The notes: generated by a model from the sequence alone, not told the origin. A stretch of 64,000 bases of DNA from Petrimonas sp. IBARAKI (GCA_002356435.2 AP018040.2:2418001-2482000); one strand, 5' to 3'. Counted from the first letter of the stretch, positions 50,021 through 60,168 are shown. Numbers and translations are program-made.

Positions 50021-51187
50021 ATGTTGATACAACTTATCCTGTCGGTCATGCCCATGTTCGTATGCCTGTTTTGGGTAGTACTTCTGTTGTGCGACAATAA
50101 CCGGAATCTACCGAAAAATTACCTGGCTTTTTTCTTGTCGTTATCGGCAATCAATTATTTTGTGCACGCCGCTTTTTTCAACCGGCAATACGACCTGTTC
50201 GCCTTTACGGACAACATCTGGGTGTTCACGTCCCTCTCCTCCTACCCGCTTTATTACTATTATATCCGGCTTCTTACGCGCGAGATCCGGATCGACTGGC
50301 GGTGGAGTTGGATTTTACTGCCTGCGATGGTGTTGTCGATCTTCTCGTTCGTCATCTACTTCGCCATGTCGCCCGAAGAACTGAACCTTTTTGTCCGCGG
50401 AGTCATGTACCACGAGCAGGGTTTTACCGGGCCCTATCCTCGGTTGGTACGGCTGCAGGTTCTTCGCACCACCTTGTTCAAGGCATTTTTTCTAGTGCAG
50501 GTAATCTTATCGGTGTGGTTCGGATACAGGCTTATAGTCCGGTACAATAAGGAGGTGAAAGAGTTTTACTCCAACACAGGGGGTAAGGACCTCAGTTCGG
50601 TAAAGTGGATTCTTTTCGCCTTTCTGTTTGCTTCCGTTGTCTCGCTTGTCTCCAATGTGATTGGCAAGGATTTCTTTGTAGATAAAGGCCCTTTGATAGC
50701 CTTTCCGGCTCTCACGCATTCGCTTTTTTTGTTTTTTATCGGATACGTTGGCTATCACAAAAACTTTACCGTAGCCGATTTCACGAACGACGTGAATGAT
50801 TACCGCAAGAAAAGGCTCAGGGCCACAGAGAGGAAGCAACCGGCATTAAGCGACAGAATAACCAAGCAGCATCTCTCTGATTTACTGAGAAAGAACGAGC
50901 TGTATAAGAATCCCGAACTACGGATTACCGATATTGCATTGATGGCAGGGACCAACCGGACCTACATATCCCGAATTGTGAATGAAGAGATGCAGACGAA
51001 CTTCTGCGATTGGGTGAACGGTTTTCGTATAGAGTATGTAAAGGGAATCATGAAGAATCCGGAGTACGACAATTTGTCGATGTTACAGATCGCCGAGATG
51101 TCGGGATTCTCGAGTCTAAGTGCGTTTTACAGGGTATTCAAGGCGAAGGAAGGGATTGCTCCCGGAGAATACAGGGAGCATAAATAA
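50021..51187 (+). CDS. Membrane-bound AraC-family regulator
   Basis: A 388-residue protein with about six to seven N-terminal transmembrane segments (for example QLILSVMPMFVCLFWVVLLL, LAFFLSLSAINYFVHAAFF, WSWILLPAMVLSIFSFVIYF) and a C-terminal AraC helix-turn-helix domain (about 285-385: ITDIALMAGTNRTYISRIVNEE, MLQIAEMSGFSSLSAFYRVFK). Such membrane AraC proteins are frequent in Bacteroidetes; the signal is unknown. It is divergent from the small-peptide gene and may regulate it. Confidence 0.88.
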   Translation: MLIQLILSVMPMFVCLFWVVLLLCDNNRNLPKNYLAFFLSLSAINYFVHAAFFNRQYDLFAFTDNIWVFTSLSSYPLYYYYIRLLTREIRIDWRWSWILLPAMVLSIFSFVIYFAMSPEELNLFVRGVMYHEQGFTGPYPRLVRLQVLRTTLFKAFFLVQVILSVWFGYRLIVRYNKEVKEFYSNTGGKDLSSVKWILFAFLFASVVSLVSNVIGKDFFVDKGPLIAFPALTHSLFLFFIGYVGYHKNFTVADFTNDVNDYRKKRLRATERKQPALSDRITKQHLSDLLRKNELYKNPELRITDIALMAGTNRTYISRIVNEEMQTNFCDWVNGFRIEYVKGIMKNPEYDNLSMLQIAEMSGFSSLSAFYRVFKAKEGIAPGEYREHK

Positions 51188-51214
51188 AAAAACCGGCGAA
51201 TTGCCGGTTTTTTT
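51186..51214. terminator. Bidirectional intrinsic terminator
   Basis: A 12-base stem (AAAAAAACCGGC and its complement) with loop GAATT and flanking A/T runs, between the convergent genes ending at 51187 and 51218. Confidence 0.9.
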
Positions 51215-51217
51215 GAA

Positions 51218-52111
51218 CTATTTATAACTAGCCCTCACGTAATCAGCATTCGCCAGATAGTTATAGCTTTCTTTTATACCTTCAAAAGGAGTTCCAGTAT
51301 ATTTTTCAACTTCTACTACCAGGTATTTTGCACCGGATTTGTCAATATTTTTGAAAATAGCATCAAATCCGACCATTCCGCTTTGTCCGAGTTCCTTATT
51401 GTCTTTTATATGAAGAATTTCGAAACGTCCGGGATAAGCATTGAAGTATTCCACCGGGCTTTGTCCACCACGAACTACCCAGTACACGTCCATCTGGAAG
51501 AACACCTTGGCAGGATCGGTATTTTTTAACATATAGTCGTACATCACTTCTCCTTCTATTTCGGTGAATTCGAAGTTGTGGTTGTGATAGCCGAAGCGGA
51601 TTCCTGCTGCGTTACATTTTTCTCCAACCTGGTTAAAGTAATCGCAATAAGCTTTAAGATCGACCAACGTTTTGGGTGTGGGGATCCAGGCGACCACCAG
51701 GTATTTCATACCAGCATCCTTATGAGCCTGGATAGCGGTATCCCACCATTTCCAAACTTCGTCCCAGTTGGTATCTTTTGTATTATCAGCCAACGGACGT
51801 CCTGCGTGGGAAGAAAGAACTTCCAACCCGGCATCTTCAATGGATTTTTTAAAGTCGGCAGGAGCCATTCCGTAAAACTGGCCGTCGTTATAACCAGCCG
51901 CCTCTACTCCGGTAAAGCCTGTATTGGCAACAGTATCTATGGTTGCCTGATAGTTGGCTTTTATGTCGTCCCGAACAGAATACAACTGAAGGTAGATGTC
52001 TTTTTTAACGTTCGCTTCCGTTGCTTCTTTTTTCTGTCCCTGATCGCAACCCGATAACAGGAACAGGCTACCCAACAAAATTACTGCAAATAAATTTGAT
52101 TTTTTTTTCAT
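51218..52111 (-). CDS. Exported sugar-phosphate isomerase/epimerase-like lipoprotein
   Basis: A 297-residue lipoprotein (LFLLSGC) with a xylose-isomerase-like TIM barrel: YLQLYSVRDDI, NTGFTGVEAAGY, FGYHNHNFEF (metal His), KVFFQMDVYWVVRGG and EILHIKDNKELGQ, a set typical of IolE/epimerase relatives. Export of such an enzyme is common in Bacteroidetes clusters that handle oxidised sugars. Last gene of a cluster with DUF1080 and Gfo/Idh/MocA proteins. The substrate is not known. Confidence 0.88.
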   Translation of the reverse strand: MKKKSNLFAVILLGSLFLLSGCDQGQKKEATEANVKKDIYLQLYSVRDDIKANYQATIDTVANTGFTGVEAAGYNDGQFYGMAPADFKKSIEDAGLEVLSSHAGRPLADNTKDTNWDEVWKWWDTAIQAHKDAGMKYLVVAWIPTPKTLVDLKAYCDYFNQVGEKCNAAGIRFGYHNHNFEFTEIEGEVMYDYMLKNTDPAKVFFQMDVYWVVRGGQSPVEYFNAYPGRFEILHIKDNKELGQSGMVGFDAIFKNIDKSGAKYLVVEVEKYTGTPFEGIKESYNYLANADYVRASYK

Positions 52112-52178
52112 TCTTTTATTCTATTAAAAAAAGAGTATTCCTAAACTTGATAGAAACACTCTTTTTTGGATTATACCC

Positions 52179-53051
52179 TTAATCTAAGATTTTAACTTTA
52201 ATGTTACGGAACCAAACATCATCCCCATGGTCCTGGAAGCCGATGAATCCTTCGCGGTTGGGTCCGCCACAGTTATTCAGCAGTTCAAAAGCCAACGGCC
52301 ATTTTTCCTGGCTGAACTTGCTGGCCTGGAGCATTTCTGTCCATTGGGGAGTCCACAAATGGTACTCAACCACATTTTCGTTGTTCTGTCCGTGAACAAC
52401 GGTTCCCTTATACACCATAATTTTTGCTGCGTTCCATTCACCAAAAGGTTTCTGGTTTTGTGGAACTGCAGGAATCATATCGTAGAGCGAAGCGGATTGC
52501 CGGTTATTGTCCTTACCCAGTTTGGCATCGGGATGGTTGGCATTATCCAGCACCTGGTATTCGGGAGAGGAAATATAGATAGGTTCGGTTTTTACGTTGC
52601 CGTCTTTATCGGTTGTAGTTACTTCCTGTGCCAGATAGAAAATACCCGAGTTACCTCCTTTGGAGACTTTCCACTCCAGCACCAGTTCAAAGTTTTTGAA
52701 CTTGTGGTCGAAAATAATATCGCCACCGTCACCGTCCTGGGCTTCACCGCCTCCAGAACCGTTGAACTTGATAGCACCGTCTTCGATGGTCCATTTTCCG
52801 GGTACAGCATCCTTGCCGTATCCGCGCCAGCCGGTAAAGTCCTTACCGTTGAACAATACGATGTAACCGTCTTTATCCGTTTCAAACTTCGACAAGTCCA
52901 CTTGCGGTTTGTCAACTACTGAATATTGAGGAGTTTCTGTTTTCATAGAATCAACACCTTCTGTTTCTGCTGTTTTTTTTGCACCTCCGGTACAAGCTAC
53001 AAAAGCTGTGGCAACCGCAACGCTTAAGAGCACATTAAAAACTTTTTTCAT
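52179..53051 (-). CDS. DUF1080 (3-keto-disaccharide hydrolase-like) lipoprotein
   Basis: A 290-residue lipoprotein (AFVACTG). DUF1080, a concanavalin-like beta-sandwich, is clear from YIVLFNGKDFTGWRGYG, GDIIFDHKFKNFELVLEWKV and GNSGIFYLAQE. Some DUF1080 proteins hydrolyse 3-keto-glycosides. Acting with the oxidoreductase next to it, it could cleave a glycoside after oxidation at C3 in the periplasm; this is inference from context. Confidence 0.88.
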   Translation of the reverse strand: MKKVFNVLLSVAVATAFVACTGGAKKTAETEGVDSMKTETPQYSVVDKPQVDLSKFETDKDGYIVLFNGKDFTGWRGYGKDAVPGKWTIEDGAIKFNGSGGGEAQDGDGGDIIFDHKFKNFELVLEWKVSKGGNSGIFYLAQEVTTTDKDGNVKTEPIYISSPEYQVLDNANHPDAKLGKDNNRQSASLYDMIPAVPQNQKPFGEWNAAKIMVYKGTVVHGQNNENVVEYHLWTPQWTEMLQASKFSQEKWPLAFELLNNCGGPNREGFIGFQDHGDDVWFRNIKVKILD

Positions 53052-53170
53052 ACTTGTTCTTTTTTAAAATTTAAACTTTTCCTTATAGATGACGACATCA
53101 GACATCAGGCTCAAAACGGTGTTGTTAAACAGCGCAGGAGTCTGATATCTGACATCTGTTATCTAAAAAT

Positions 53171-54640
53171 TTACGGCATTGCCGGTAATTTCCAACCGTT
53201 TTGATAAGTATGGTTGATCATTTCGGCAGCATACTCGTTAGCACTTACAGGTTCCGTCCATGTTTTGTTAAACGTGGGGTGACCGTCGGTAATCTTGAAA
53301 CCGTCTTCAATAATTGTCTTTATTGTCGCATCAGCCGGAATGTTGGTAAACTTCATGTTTTCACCATCCCAGTGGAGTTCCTGGTTAAGACCCTGTAATC
53401 TTACGGCAAGAACACCCATGACCACCATTTCGTTGAAAGGACCTGCTTCTGAGAAAGGAGAGGCTGTTTCAACGCGATTTTCCGGACTTTCCTTACATGC
53501 ACGCACCCAATCCAGTTCGTGAGAAAGGGTAACTTCACGCTGGGTTTTCGGGGAGTTGGGTTTCCTTCCGGATACCAACCATGGATTTACGCCGTAGCAG
53601 CCGCAGATCAACGTGTCTTTTGTTCCGTGGAAAATAACGCCACCGCCCTGGTCGTTCAGGTTCTTTCCGGCAGGTACTCCTTCGGGACGGAACGGTTGCA
53701 GGCCGCCATCGTACCAGGTAACTTCCACTTCAGGCATAGCTACTTTCGGCATATTGTCGCGAGACGGGAAAACATATTTCACCATTTGTGCATTGGGAGC
53801 ACAGTCTGTTAACAACATGGTAGATGAGCCCTGAACTTTTGTGGGATAACCGAGGTTTAATCCTTTAAACACGGGATGCAAAATATGGCAGGCCATATCT
53901 CCCAATGCGCCTGTTCCGAAGTCCCACCATCCACGCCAGTTCCAGGGGTGATAGATGTTGTTGAACGGACGTTTGTTGGCCGGGCCGATAAACAAATCCC
54001 AGTTTAAGGTAGACGGCACTTTGTCTGCTTTCTTAGGTGTCATGAGACCTTGCGGCCAGATGGGCCTGTCGGTGAAAGTATCCACGCGGGTGACTTCACC
54101 AATTTGTCCATCCCTGATCCAATCAATCACCTGGCGAACGCCCGGGCCCGAAGATCCCTGGTTACCCATCTGGGTGGCCACTTTGTATTTTTTAGCCAGG
54201 TTTGTCAGAAGACGCGACTCATATACACTGTGTGTCAACGGTTTCTGCACATACACGTGTTTTCCCATGGTCATGGCTTCAGCCGCAACAATGGCGTGAG
54301 TATGGTCAGCAGTAGCTACAACAACACCGTCGATTGATTTTCCTAATTCGTCATACATCTTACGATAGTCGTAGTATTTTTTCGCTTTCGGGAAATAATC
54401 AAAAACGCGCTGGCTGTACTTCCAGTCCACATCGCACAAGCCAATTATATTCTGGCTTTCGAGGTTTTTCAGGTTAGCAAAACCCATCCCTCCAACTCCA
54501 ACACCAACGATGTTGAGTTTATCACTCGGAGCCATGTGCCCCATGCTTTTACCGAGTACCGATGAAGGTACGACAGTTAATCCAACCGCAGCTGTTGCGC
54601 CTGCCTGGATAAACTTCCTTCTTGACATTTTTGATGACAT
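53171..54640 (-). CDS. Tat-exported Gfo/Idh/MocA-family oxidoreductase
   Basis: A 489-residue oxidoreductase with a twin-arginine signal (SRRKFIQAGATAAVG). The nucleotide-binding fold is IVGVGVGGMGFANLKNL (about 44-60), and the catalytic Lys lies in VYVQKPLTH (EKP-type motif). Long Tat-exported members in Bacteroidetes use tightly bound NAD and oxidise or reduce sugars in the periplasm. Together with DUF1080 and the isomerase it forms a plausible keto-sugar pathway. It lies 119 bases upstream of the DUF1080 gene. Confidence 0.9.
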   Translation of the reverse strand: MSSKMSRRKFIQAGATAAVGLTVVPSSVLGKSMGHMAPSDKLNIVGVGVGGMGFANLKNLESQNIIGLCDVDWKYSQRVFDYFPKAKKYYDYRKMYDELGKSIDGVVVATADHTHAIVAAEAMTMGKHVYVQKPLTHSVYESRLLTNLAKKYKVATQMGNQGSSGPGVRQVIDWIRDGQIGEVTRVDTFTDRPIWPQGLMTPKKADKVPSTLNWDLFIGPANKRPFNNIYHPWNWRGWWDFGTGALGDMACHILHPVFKGLNLGYPTKVQGSSTMLLTDCAPNAQMVKYVFPSRDNMPKVAMPEVEVTWYDGGLQPFRPEGVPAGKNLNDQGGGVIFHGTKDTLICGCYGVNPWLVSGRKPNSPKTQREVTLSHELDWVRACKESPENRVETASPFSEAGPFNEMVVMGVLAVRLQGLNQELHWDGENMKFTNIPADATIKTIIEDGFKITDGHPTFNKTWTEPVSANEYAAEMINHTYQNGWKLPAMP

Positions 54641-54861
54641 AAAAATTTGTTTTAGATTAAAAAATTCAAAAATATTGTTTTATAACTTTTCTGATTTAAT
54701 AAGTTACTCTTTTTTTCCTGGGAAAAATGGATATAGAATAATTGCCGTAAAAATAGCAATAAAAACTGAACAACTGAAATTTTCAATAAAAAAATAAAAG
54801 CCCGGAAATACCTTACGGTGAAGAACGGGTAACTCAGTTGATTTACGCTCAGGGGGTACGC

Positions 54862-55986
54862 CTAAATTTTTACAAAAACCCTCAACTTATACATCAATTG
54901 CAAAATAAAAAATAGGATTAGAAAATTGGCAAAAGTGAGTATGGCAGAATAATAGTCACCCGTATATTTTTCCAATCCCCAAAGCAGGGAATGTGCCGCA
55001 CTTCTGAAATTGACAACCATCCCAAGCGTGTAAGCAACGATTGAATTCATTCCGTAAATTTTCAGCCAGTTCAATCCATTTGATCGGCCTTTGTAATCGA
55101 CGATGTAATAGAACAATGCCATCAACAGGAAACATAATCCTCCGGACCAGAGCGTCATGCTGGCTGACCATATCTTTTTGATGATAGGGGTCTGGAAGCT
55201 CAACAGCCAGGCTGAGACGAGCAACGCCCCACCAATAATGAACAGCAATTGGCTGTTCTTCCGTTTATCTTTACCGTTTTTCATGATTTGTCCGGCAAAA
55301 GCACCCAGCATAGTGGTTACCCCAAACACCATACTGGTCAGCACCCAGGTATAGCGGTAGTTATCCGAAAAACTCCACGAACCGTCTTCGGCATACGTTA
55401 CGCCGTCGCGAACTCTTCCCAGTACGGCCCTATCGACAGCTTCCGCAAAGTTGCCGTCGGGGGTGAAGTCGCCCAGGAAAGTAAGTAATGCCCAATAACC
55501 AGTCAGCAGCAACAAAGTGGCCACCACCTGGCCTTTCCGGGACAGATGGAGCAGTAGCACGGCTGAAATAACATAACCTACGGCAATTGCCTGCAATGTA
55601 TTGGTATAAATGCGGATCTGCATCGGATCGAGGCTCAACAGATCACCCTGCACCACAGCACCGAGTATGAACAGAATGACAAACCGCTTCGTGATTTTTT
55701 TGTAAATGGCCCTCTTGTCAGGATTCGCGCGATATTTCTCAAACGAGAAAGGCATGGCGGCACCCACCATAAAAAGGAAAAGCGGCATCACCAAATCCCA
55801 GGCACTAAAGCCCTCCCATTTAACATGTTCAAACTGATGCAACAGAAATGAAAAAACCGGAACGTCTTTCCAGTGCCTGGCAAAAGCTACGAAAACTGGC
55901 TGAAAGAAAACCAGCATAAAAAGATCAAAGCCACGCAGGATATCAAGAGACGCGAGGCGATTGGACGGGATGGAATGTGTATTCAT
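54862..55986 (-). CDS. NagX/DUF5009-type membrane acyltransferase
   Basis: A 374-residue membrane protein with about ten helices. It is recognised by the N-terminal RLASLDILRGFDLFML and the early His/Asp-containing segment WEGFSAWDLVMPLFLFMVGAAMPFSF. The family is related to heparan-alpha-glucosaminide N-acetyltransferase and may acetylate or transport aminosugars. It is 4 bases downstream of the TPR gene and 221 bases upstream of the Gfo/Idh gene, so it may belong to either unit. Confidence 0.87.
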   Translation of the reverse strand: MNTHSIPSNRLASLDILRGFDLFMLVFFQPVFVAFARHWKDVPVFSFLLHQFEHVKWEGFSAWDLVMPLFLFMVGAAMPFSFEKYRANPDKRAIYKKITKRFVILFILGAVVQGDLLSLDPMQIRIYTNTLQAIAVGYVISAVLLLHLSRKGQVVATLLLLTGYWALLTFLGDFTPDGNFAEAVDRAVLGRVRDGVTYAEDGSWSFSDNYRYTWVLTSMVFGVTTMLGAFAGQIMKNGKDKRKNSQLLFIIGGALLVSAWLLSFQTPIIKKIWSASMTLWSGGLCFLLMALFYYIVDYKGRSNGLNWLKIYGMNSIVAYTLGMVVNFRSAAHSLLWGLEKYTGDYYSAILTFANFLILFFILQLMYKLRVFVKI

Positions 55987-55990
55987 TTTT

Positions 55991-57421
55991 TTAGTATTTT
56001 ATGTTCTTAAACAGCACCCTGTTTTCGCGCGCTTCATTGAGACGAACCAGCATCTTCTGGCGGTTATAGTTAGAGAAATCGGCATCTTCGTAGCCAGAGA
56101 TGACGTTCAGTAAGGCACGGAGTTCATCGTCTGAAAATTGTTTCATGATTTCATCGAAAGGTTCTTTGTTTCCGATCTCGAAACGGATGAAGGCCAAGCG
56201 CGATTTTGCCGTCGGATAATCGGAGTCGATCTTCAGCAACTGTTCCAGATACTCCGCAGCCTGTTCGTATTTCTCCTGGGCAACACTCACGTTGGCCAGG
56301 CGGTCAATGATCTCCTCGTTGTCTTCCGACAATAGCGCAGCCTTTATATATGCCGCTTCCGCCCCTCGCAAATCGCCGTCGATAAACATCAGCTCTCCTT
56401 CGAGCATGTAGTAATCGAGCGATTCCTTTTCATCGGCGGGAATGTTGTTGTATAATTCCCGGGCTGAAGCCATATTGTCTTTCAACAGTTCAACGAATGC
56501 CCGGCGCGTAGCGATCCCTTTCGGTCCGAAACGCTTTTCCTTGATATCGATAACGCGCATCATCTGGTCGTACTGTTCCATGGCCTCATACCCCTCGAGT
56601 AGCGAATCATAAAGCGACTCGTCATCGGGCGATATGCGGATGCATTCTTCGAAGATACGGATGGCTTCGGGTGCATTATCATTCAGGTAGAGCGACAACG
56701 CTTTCATCTTCAAGGCCGAGACATCGTTTTCGTTTATGGTCAGCGCAAAATCGAAGGAATCAATGGCTTTCTCGTACTGTTCATTCATCGAATAGAGCTT
56801 GCCGATGTTTACCCAACCTTCAAACGAATAGGGATCCAGGTCTAGCAACCGGTTGTTGTATTCTATGGCTCGCGCGAAATCGCCTTTCATCTCGTTGGCA
56901 TATGCCAGATCGATAAGCACATCGGGATTGGATTCATCAATCTTCAGGCTCTCCTCAAGGTAGGAAATGGCCCGGTCGAAATGCTCCACATCGTTCATCA
57001 CATAACCAACCTCGGTAATAAAAACGTACAAATCATCAATGGACAGCTCCCTGTTCATCGTTTCATTGATCACCTCATTGGCTTCATCCGTCTTTTCCAG
57101 GTGCAGCAGGCTCTCAATCCGAAGCAGGGGAAGCTCGATATCTCCCTCCCCGGGGATATTGTTCAGGTACGACAACGCCTCGTCATACAACTCGGAGTAG
57201 ACCAATGTCTTGGCCTTTAAAATCATCAACTCCGGACTGGCTGGATGCATCTTGAGTCCCTCCTCAATAATCTCTTCGGCCAGTTCATTGTCTCCCAGAT
57301 TGTTGTAATGATCAGCAAGCACAGCAAACTCGTCGGCATCGAAATAAATTTTCCTGCCGAACATACTCATTTGCTCGTATTTTTCCACCAGGGAAGATAT
57401 GTCGTCCAGTTCCTCGTCCAT
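55991..57421 (-). CDS. Tetratricopeptide-repeat protein
   Basis: A 476-residue cytoplasmic protein made of TPR helices along most of its length, for example HFDRAISYLEESLKIDESNP, FARAIEYNNRLLDLDPYSFE and YEKAIDSFDFALTINENDVS. It has no signal peptide and is acidic. TPR proteins act as scaffolds; the partner is unknown. It is separated from glnS by a single base on the same strand, and is probably co-transcribed. Confidence 0.9.
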   Translation of the reverse strand: MDEELDDISSLVEKYEQMSMFGRKIYFDADEFAVLADHYNNLGDNELAEEIIEEGLKMHPASPELMILKAKTLVYSELYDEALSYLNNIPGEGDIELPLLRIESLLHLEKTDEANEVINETMNRELSIDDLYVFITEVGYVMNDVEHFDRAISYLEESLKIDESNPDVLIDLAYANEMKGDFARAIEYNNRLLDLDPYSFEGWVNIGKLYSMNEQYEKAIDSFDFALTINENDVSALKMKALSLYLNDNAPEAIRIFEECIRISPDDESLYDSLLEGYEAMEQYDQMMRVIDIKEKRFGPKGIATRRAFVELLKDNMASARELYNNIPADEKESLDYYMLEGELMFIDGDLRGAEAAYIKAALLSEDNEEIIDRLANVSVAQEKYEQAAEYLEQLLKIDSDYPTAKSRLAFIRFEIGNKEPFDEIMKQFSDDELRALLNVISGYEDADFSNYNRQKMLVRLNEARENRVLFKNIKY

Positions 57422-57422
57422 T

Positions 57423-59120
57423 TTAACTATTTTGTTTCTTCCACGAATCCTTCAAGGCTACTGTCCGGTTGAAGACAAGTTTTTCGCCCGTAGAATCGGT
57501 ATCTACGTTAAAATACCCGATACGCTGGAATTGAAAGCTGTCTAGCGGTGCAGCTCCGGCCAGGTATTCTTCCACCTTGCAGTTTTTCTTCACGATAAGC
57601 GAATCGGGATTCAGCAGTTCGCGAAAGTCCTTTTCTTTCTCTCCGGCCGGATCCTCCACGATAAACAGCCGGTCGTAAAGCCGTACTTCAGCGTCGAGGG
57701 CATGCGGTGCCGACACCCAGTGGATGGTTCCTTTCACTTTGCGGTTAGCCTCAGGCATCCCGCTCCGGGTCTGCGGATCATACTCGGCGTATACTTCCGT
57801 AACGTTTCCGTTTTCGTCTTTTTTGCATCCGGTACATTTCACGATGTAGGCATTTTTCAGGCGTACTTCGTTTCCCGGCGTAAGACGGAAGTATTTACGG
57901 GGTGCGTCTTCCATAAAATCGTCGCGTTCGATCCAGAGTTCGCGCGAGAATTTAACCCGGCGGCTTCCCATCGATTCGTCCTCGGGGTTGTTGATCGCCT
58001 CCATCTCTTCCGTTTGTCCTTCGGGATAATTCGTGAGGATAAGCTTTACGGGGTCGATAACGCCCGACACGCGGACGGCTTTTTTGTTAAGGTCCTCGCG
58101 CACGGCAAACTCAAGGAGCGACACGTCGATCATCCCGTCGTATTTGGTATAGCCGATACTATCGACAAAGTTGCGTATAGATTGTGGTGTGTAGCCGCGG
58201 CGGCGCAGTCCGCAAAGCGTGGGCATGCGCGGGTCGTCCCATCCCGAAACCAGCTTCTCCTGTACGAGCTGAAGCAGCTTGCGCTTGCTCATCATGGTGT
58301 AGGTCATGTTCAGGCGGTTGAACTCGTACTGGTGCGGACGGTAATCATCGGTGGCCAGCTGGTCGATAAACCAATCGTAAAGCGGGCGGTGTACCACAAA
58401 TTCCAGGGTGCAGATGGAATGGGTCACGCCTTCGAAATAGTCGGATTGCCCGTGCGCAAAATCATACATGGGGTAGGCTTTCCAGGCAGTCCCCGTACGG
58501 TGGTGCGGGATATGGAGGACCCGGTATAGGATGGGGTCACGGAAGTGCATGTTTGACGACGCCATATCTATTTTGGCACGTAGCACCATTTTTCCTTCGG
58601 GTACGTCACCACTGTTCATCTTTTGAAACAGGTCGAGCGATTCCAGGACGGGACGTTCGCGGTAAGGGCTGGGCGTCCCGGGAACGGTTGGCGTCCCTTT
58701 TTGGCGCGCAATCTCTTCGGCCGATTGCTCATCGATATAGGCTTTCCCTTCCCGGATAAGCTGGACGGCGAAATCCCATAACTGCTGGAAGTAATCGGAG
58801 GCGTAAAACACGTTCTTCCACTGAAATCCGAGCCACTGAATATCTTCCATAATGGAATCCACGTATTCAACGTCTTCCTTGACCGGATTGGTATCATCGA
58901 ACCGGAGGTTGCAAATGCCACCGTATCTTTCGGCAATACCGAAGTCGATACACACGGCTTTGGCGTGCCCGATATGCAGGTACCCGTTGGGTTCCGGCGG
59001 AAAGCGGGTTTGCACACGGCCGTCGTTTTTACCTTCTTTTAAATCGTTTTCAACAATCTGTTCAATGAAGTTGAGACTTTTCTTATTTTCTTCCACAGCA
59101 GGAATCTCTTTTTGTGACAT
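57423..59120 (-). CDS. glnS: Glutamine-tRNA ligase
   Basis: A 565-residue class I aminoacyl-tRNA synthetase. The start is taken at the ATG at 59118-59120 because it gives the family N-terminus; an upstream in-frame ATG adds 27 unrelated residues. The HIGH motif is in FPPEPNGYLHIGHAKAV and the KMSKS-type loop is in TMMSKRKLLQLV. The C-terminal anticodon-binding beta-barrels are complete. It charges tRNA-Gln with glutamine. Confidence 0.95.
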   Translation of the reverse strand: MSQKEIPAVEENKKSLNFIEQIVENDLKEGKNDGRVQTRFPPEPNGYLHIGHAKAVCIDFGIAERYGGICNLRFDDTNPVKEDVEYVDSIMEDIQWLGFQWKNVFYASDYFQQLWDFAVQLIREGKAYIDEQSAEEIARQKGTPTVPGTPSPYRERPVLESLDLFQKMNSGDVPEGKMVLRAKIDMASSNMHFRDPILYRVLHIPHHRTGTAWKAYPMYDFAHGQSDYFEGVTHSICTLEFVVHRPLYDWFIDQLATDDYRPHQYEFNRLNMTYTMMSKRKLLQLVQEKLVSGWDDPRMPTLCGLRRRGYTPQSIRNFVDSIGYTKYDGMIDVSLLEFAVREDLNKKAVRVSGVIDPVKLILTNYPEGQTEEMEAINNPEDESMGSRRVKFSRELWIERDDFMEDAPRKYFRLTPGNEVRLKNAYIVKCTGCKKDENGNVTEVYAEYDPQTRSGMPEANRKVKGTIHWVSAPHALDAEVRLYDRLFIVEDPAGEKEKDFRELLNPDSLIVKKNCKVEEYLAGAAPLDSFQFQRIGYFNVDTDSTGEKLVFNRTVALKDSWKKQNS

Positions 59121-59151
59121 AATATATGGTTGGTTAATTTTTAAAATACTG

Positions 59152-60168
59152 TTATATGGATACCCTGGCGTACGGCGCCACGTCTTTTCCGCAAAACTCA
59201 CCGTCGAGATACTTGTAGTACCCTGAGATAGCTACCATAGCCGCATTATCGGTAGTATAAGCAAATTTCGGGATATGTATTTTCCATCCATAACGGCGGC
59301 TATAATCTTCAAAAGCAGCGCGCAAGCCTGAATTGGCAGACACACCGCCCGCCACGGCCACTTCCTTTATTTTTAACTCTTTTGACGCGCGGTACAACTT
59401 GTCCATCAATATATCGACGATCGTTTTTTGCAGGGACGCACAGAGATCTTCCTTGTTTTTCCCGATAAAGCCGGGATCGGTTTTCAGTTCGTCGCGCAGG
59501 AAATAGAGAAACGATGTTTTCAGGCCGCTGAAGCTATAATCGTATCCCGCGATATGGGGCTTGCTGAAAGTAAACCGGCCGGGATCGCCCTGTTTGGCTA
59601 ATTTGTCCACGACAGGCCCTCCGGGATAACCCAGGCCCATCACCTTGGCGCATTTGTCGAAGGCTTCACCGGCGGCATCGTCGATGGTTTGCCCGATAAT
59701 CTCCATCTGCCGGTGCGATTTCACGAGAATAATCTGTGAGTTACCGCCCGAAACCAGCAAGCACAAAAACGGGAACTCCGGTCGGTTCGTATCGTCCGGG
59801 GTTTCTTTGATGAAATGGGCTTGCACGTGTGCTTGCAAATGGTTCACCTCCACCATCGGGATATTAAGAGCAGAGGAGAGCCCTTTCGCAAAGGAGGTTC
59901 CTACCAACAACGAGCCCAACAATCCCGGCCCGCGCGTGAAAGCCACCGCCGAAATTTCCTGTTTTGTGACGCCCGCTTGTTTCAGGGCATCGTGCACCAC
60001 GGGAATGATGTTCTGCTGATGTGCGCGGGATGCCAGCTCGGGCACCACGCCGCCATACCGCTCGTGTACTGCCTGCGAGGCAATCACGTTCGACAAAATG
60101 ACACCGTCGCGGATAACCGCTGCCGAGGTGTCGTCGCAGGAAGATTCTATACCTAATATCGTAATCAA
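59152..60168 (-). CDS. tsaD: tRNA N6-adenosine threonylcarbamoyltransferase TsaD
   Basis: A 338-residue TsaD/Kae1/Gcp. Landmarks are ILGIESSCDDTSAAVI at the N-terminus, the metal-binding His pair in VNHLQAHVQAHF, PFLCLLVSGGNSQIILV, and the C-terminal YTTDNAAMVAISGYY. It transfers threonylcarbamoyl to A37 of ANN-decoding tRNAs. It lies 31 bases upstream of glnS on the same strand. Confidence 0.96.
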   Translation of the reverse strand: MITILGIESSCDDTSAAVIRDGVILSNVIASQAVHERYGGVVPELASRAHQQNIIPVVHDALKQAGVTKQEISAVAFTRGPGLLGSLLVGTSFAKGLSSALNIPMVEVNHLQAHVQAHFIKETPDDTNRPEFPFLCLLVSGGNSQIILVKSHRQMEIIGQTIDDAAGEAFDKCAKVMGLGYPGGPVVDKLAKQGDPGRFTFSKPHIAGYDYSFSGLKTSFLYFLRDELKTDPGFIGKNKEDLCASLQKTIVDILMDKLYRASKELKIKEVAVAGGVSANSGLRAAFEDYSRRYGWKIHIPKFAYTTDNAAMVAISGYYKYLDGEFCGKDVAPYARVSI

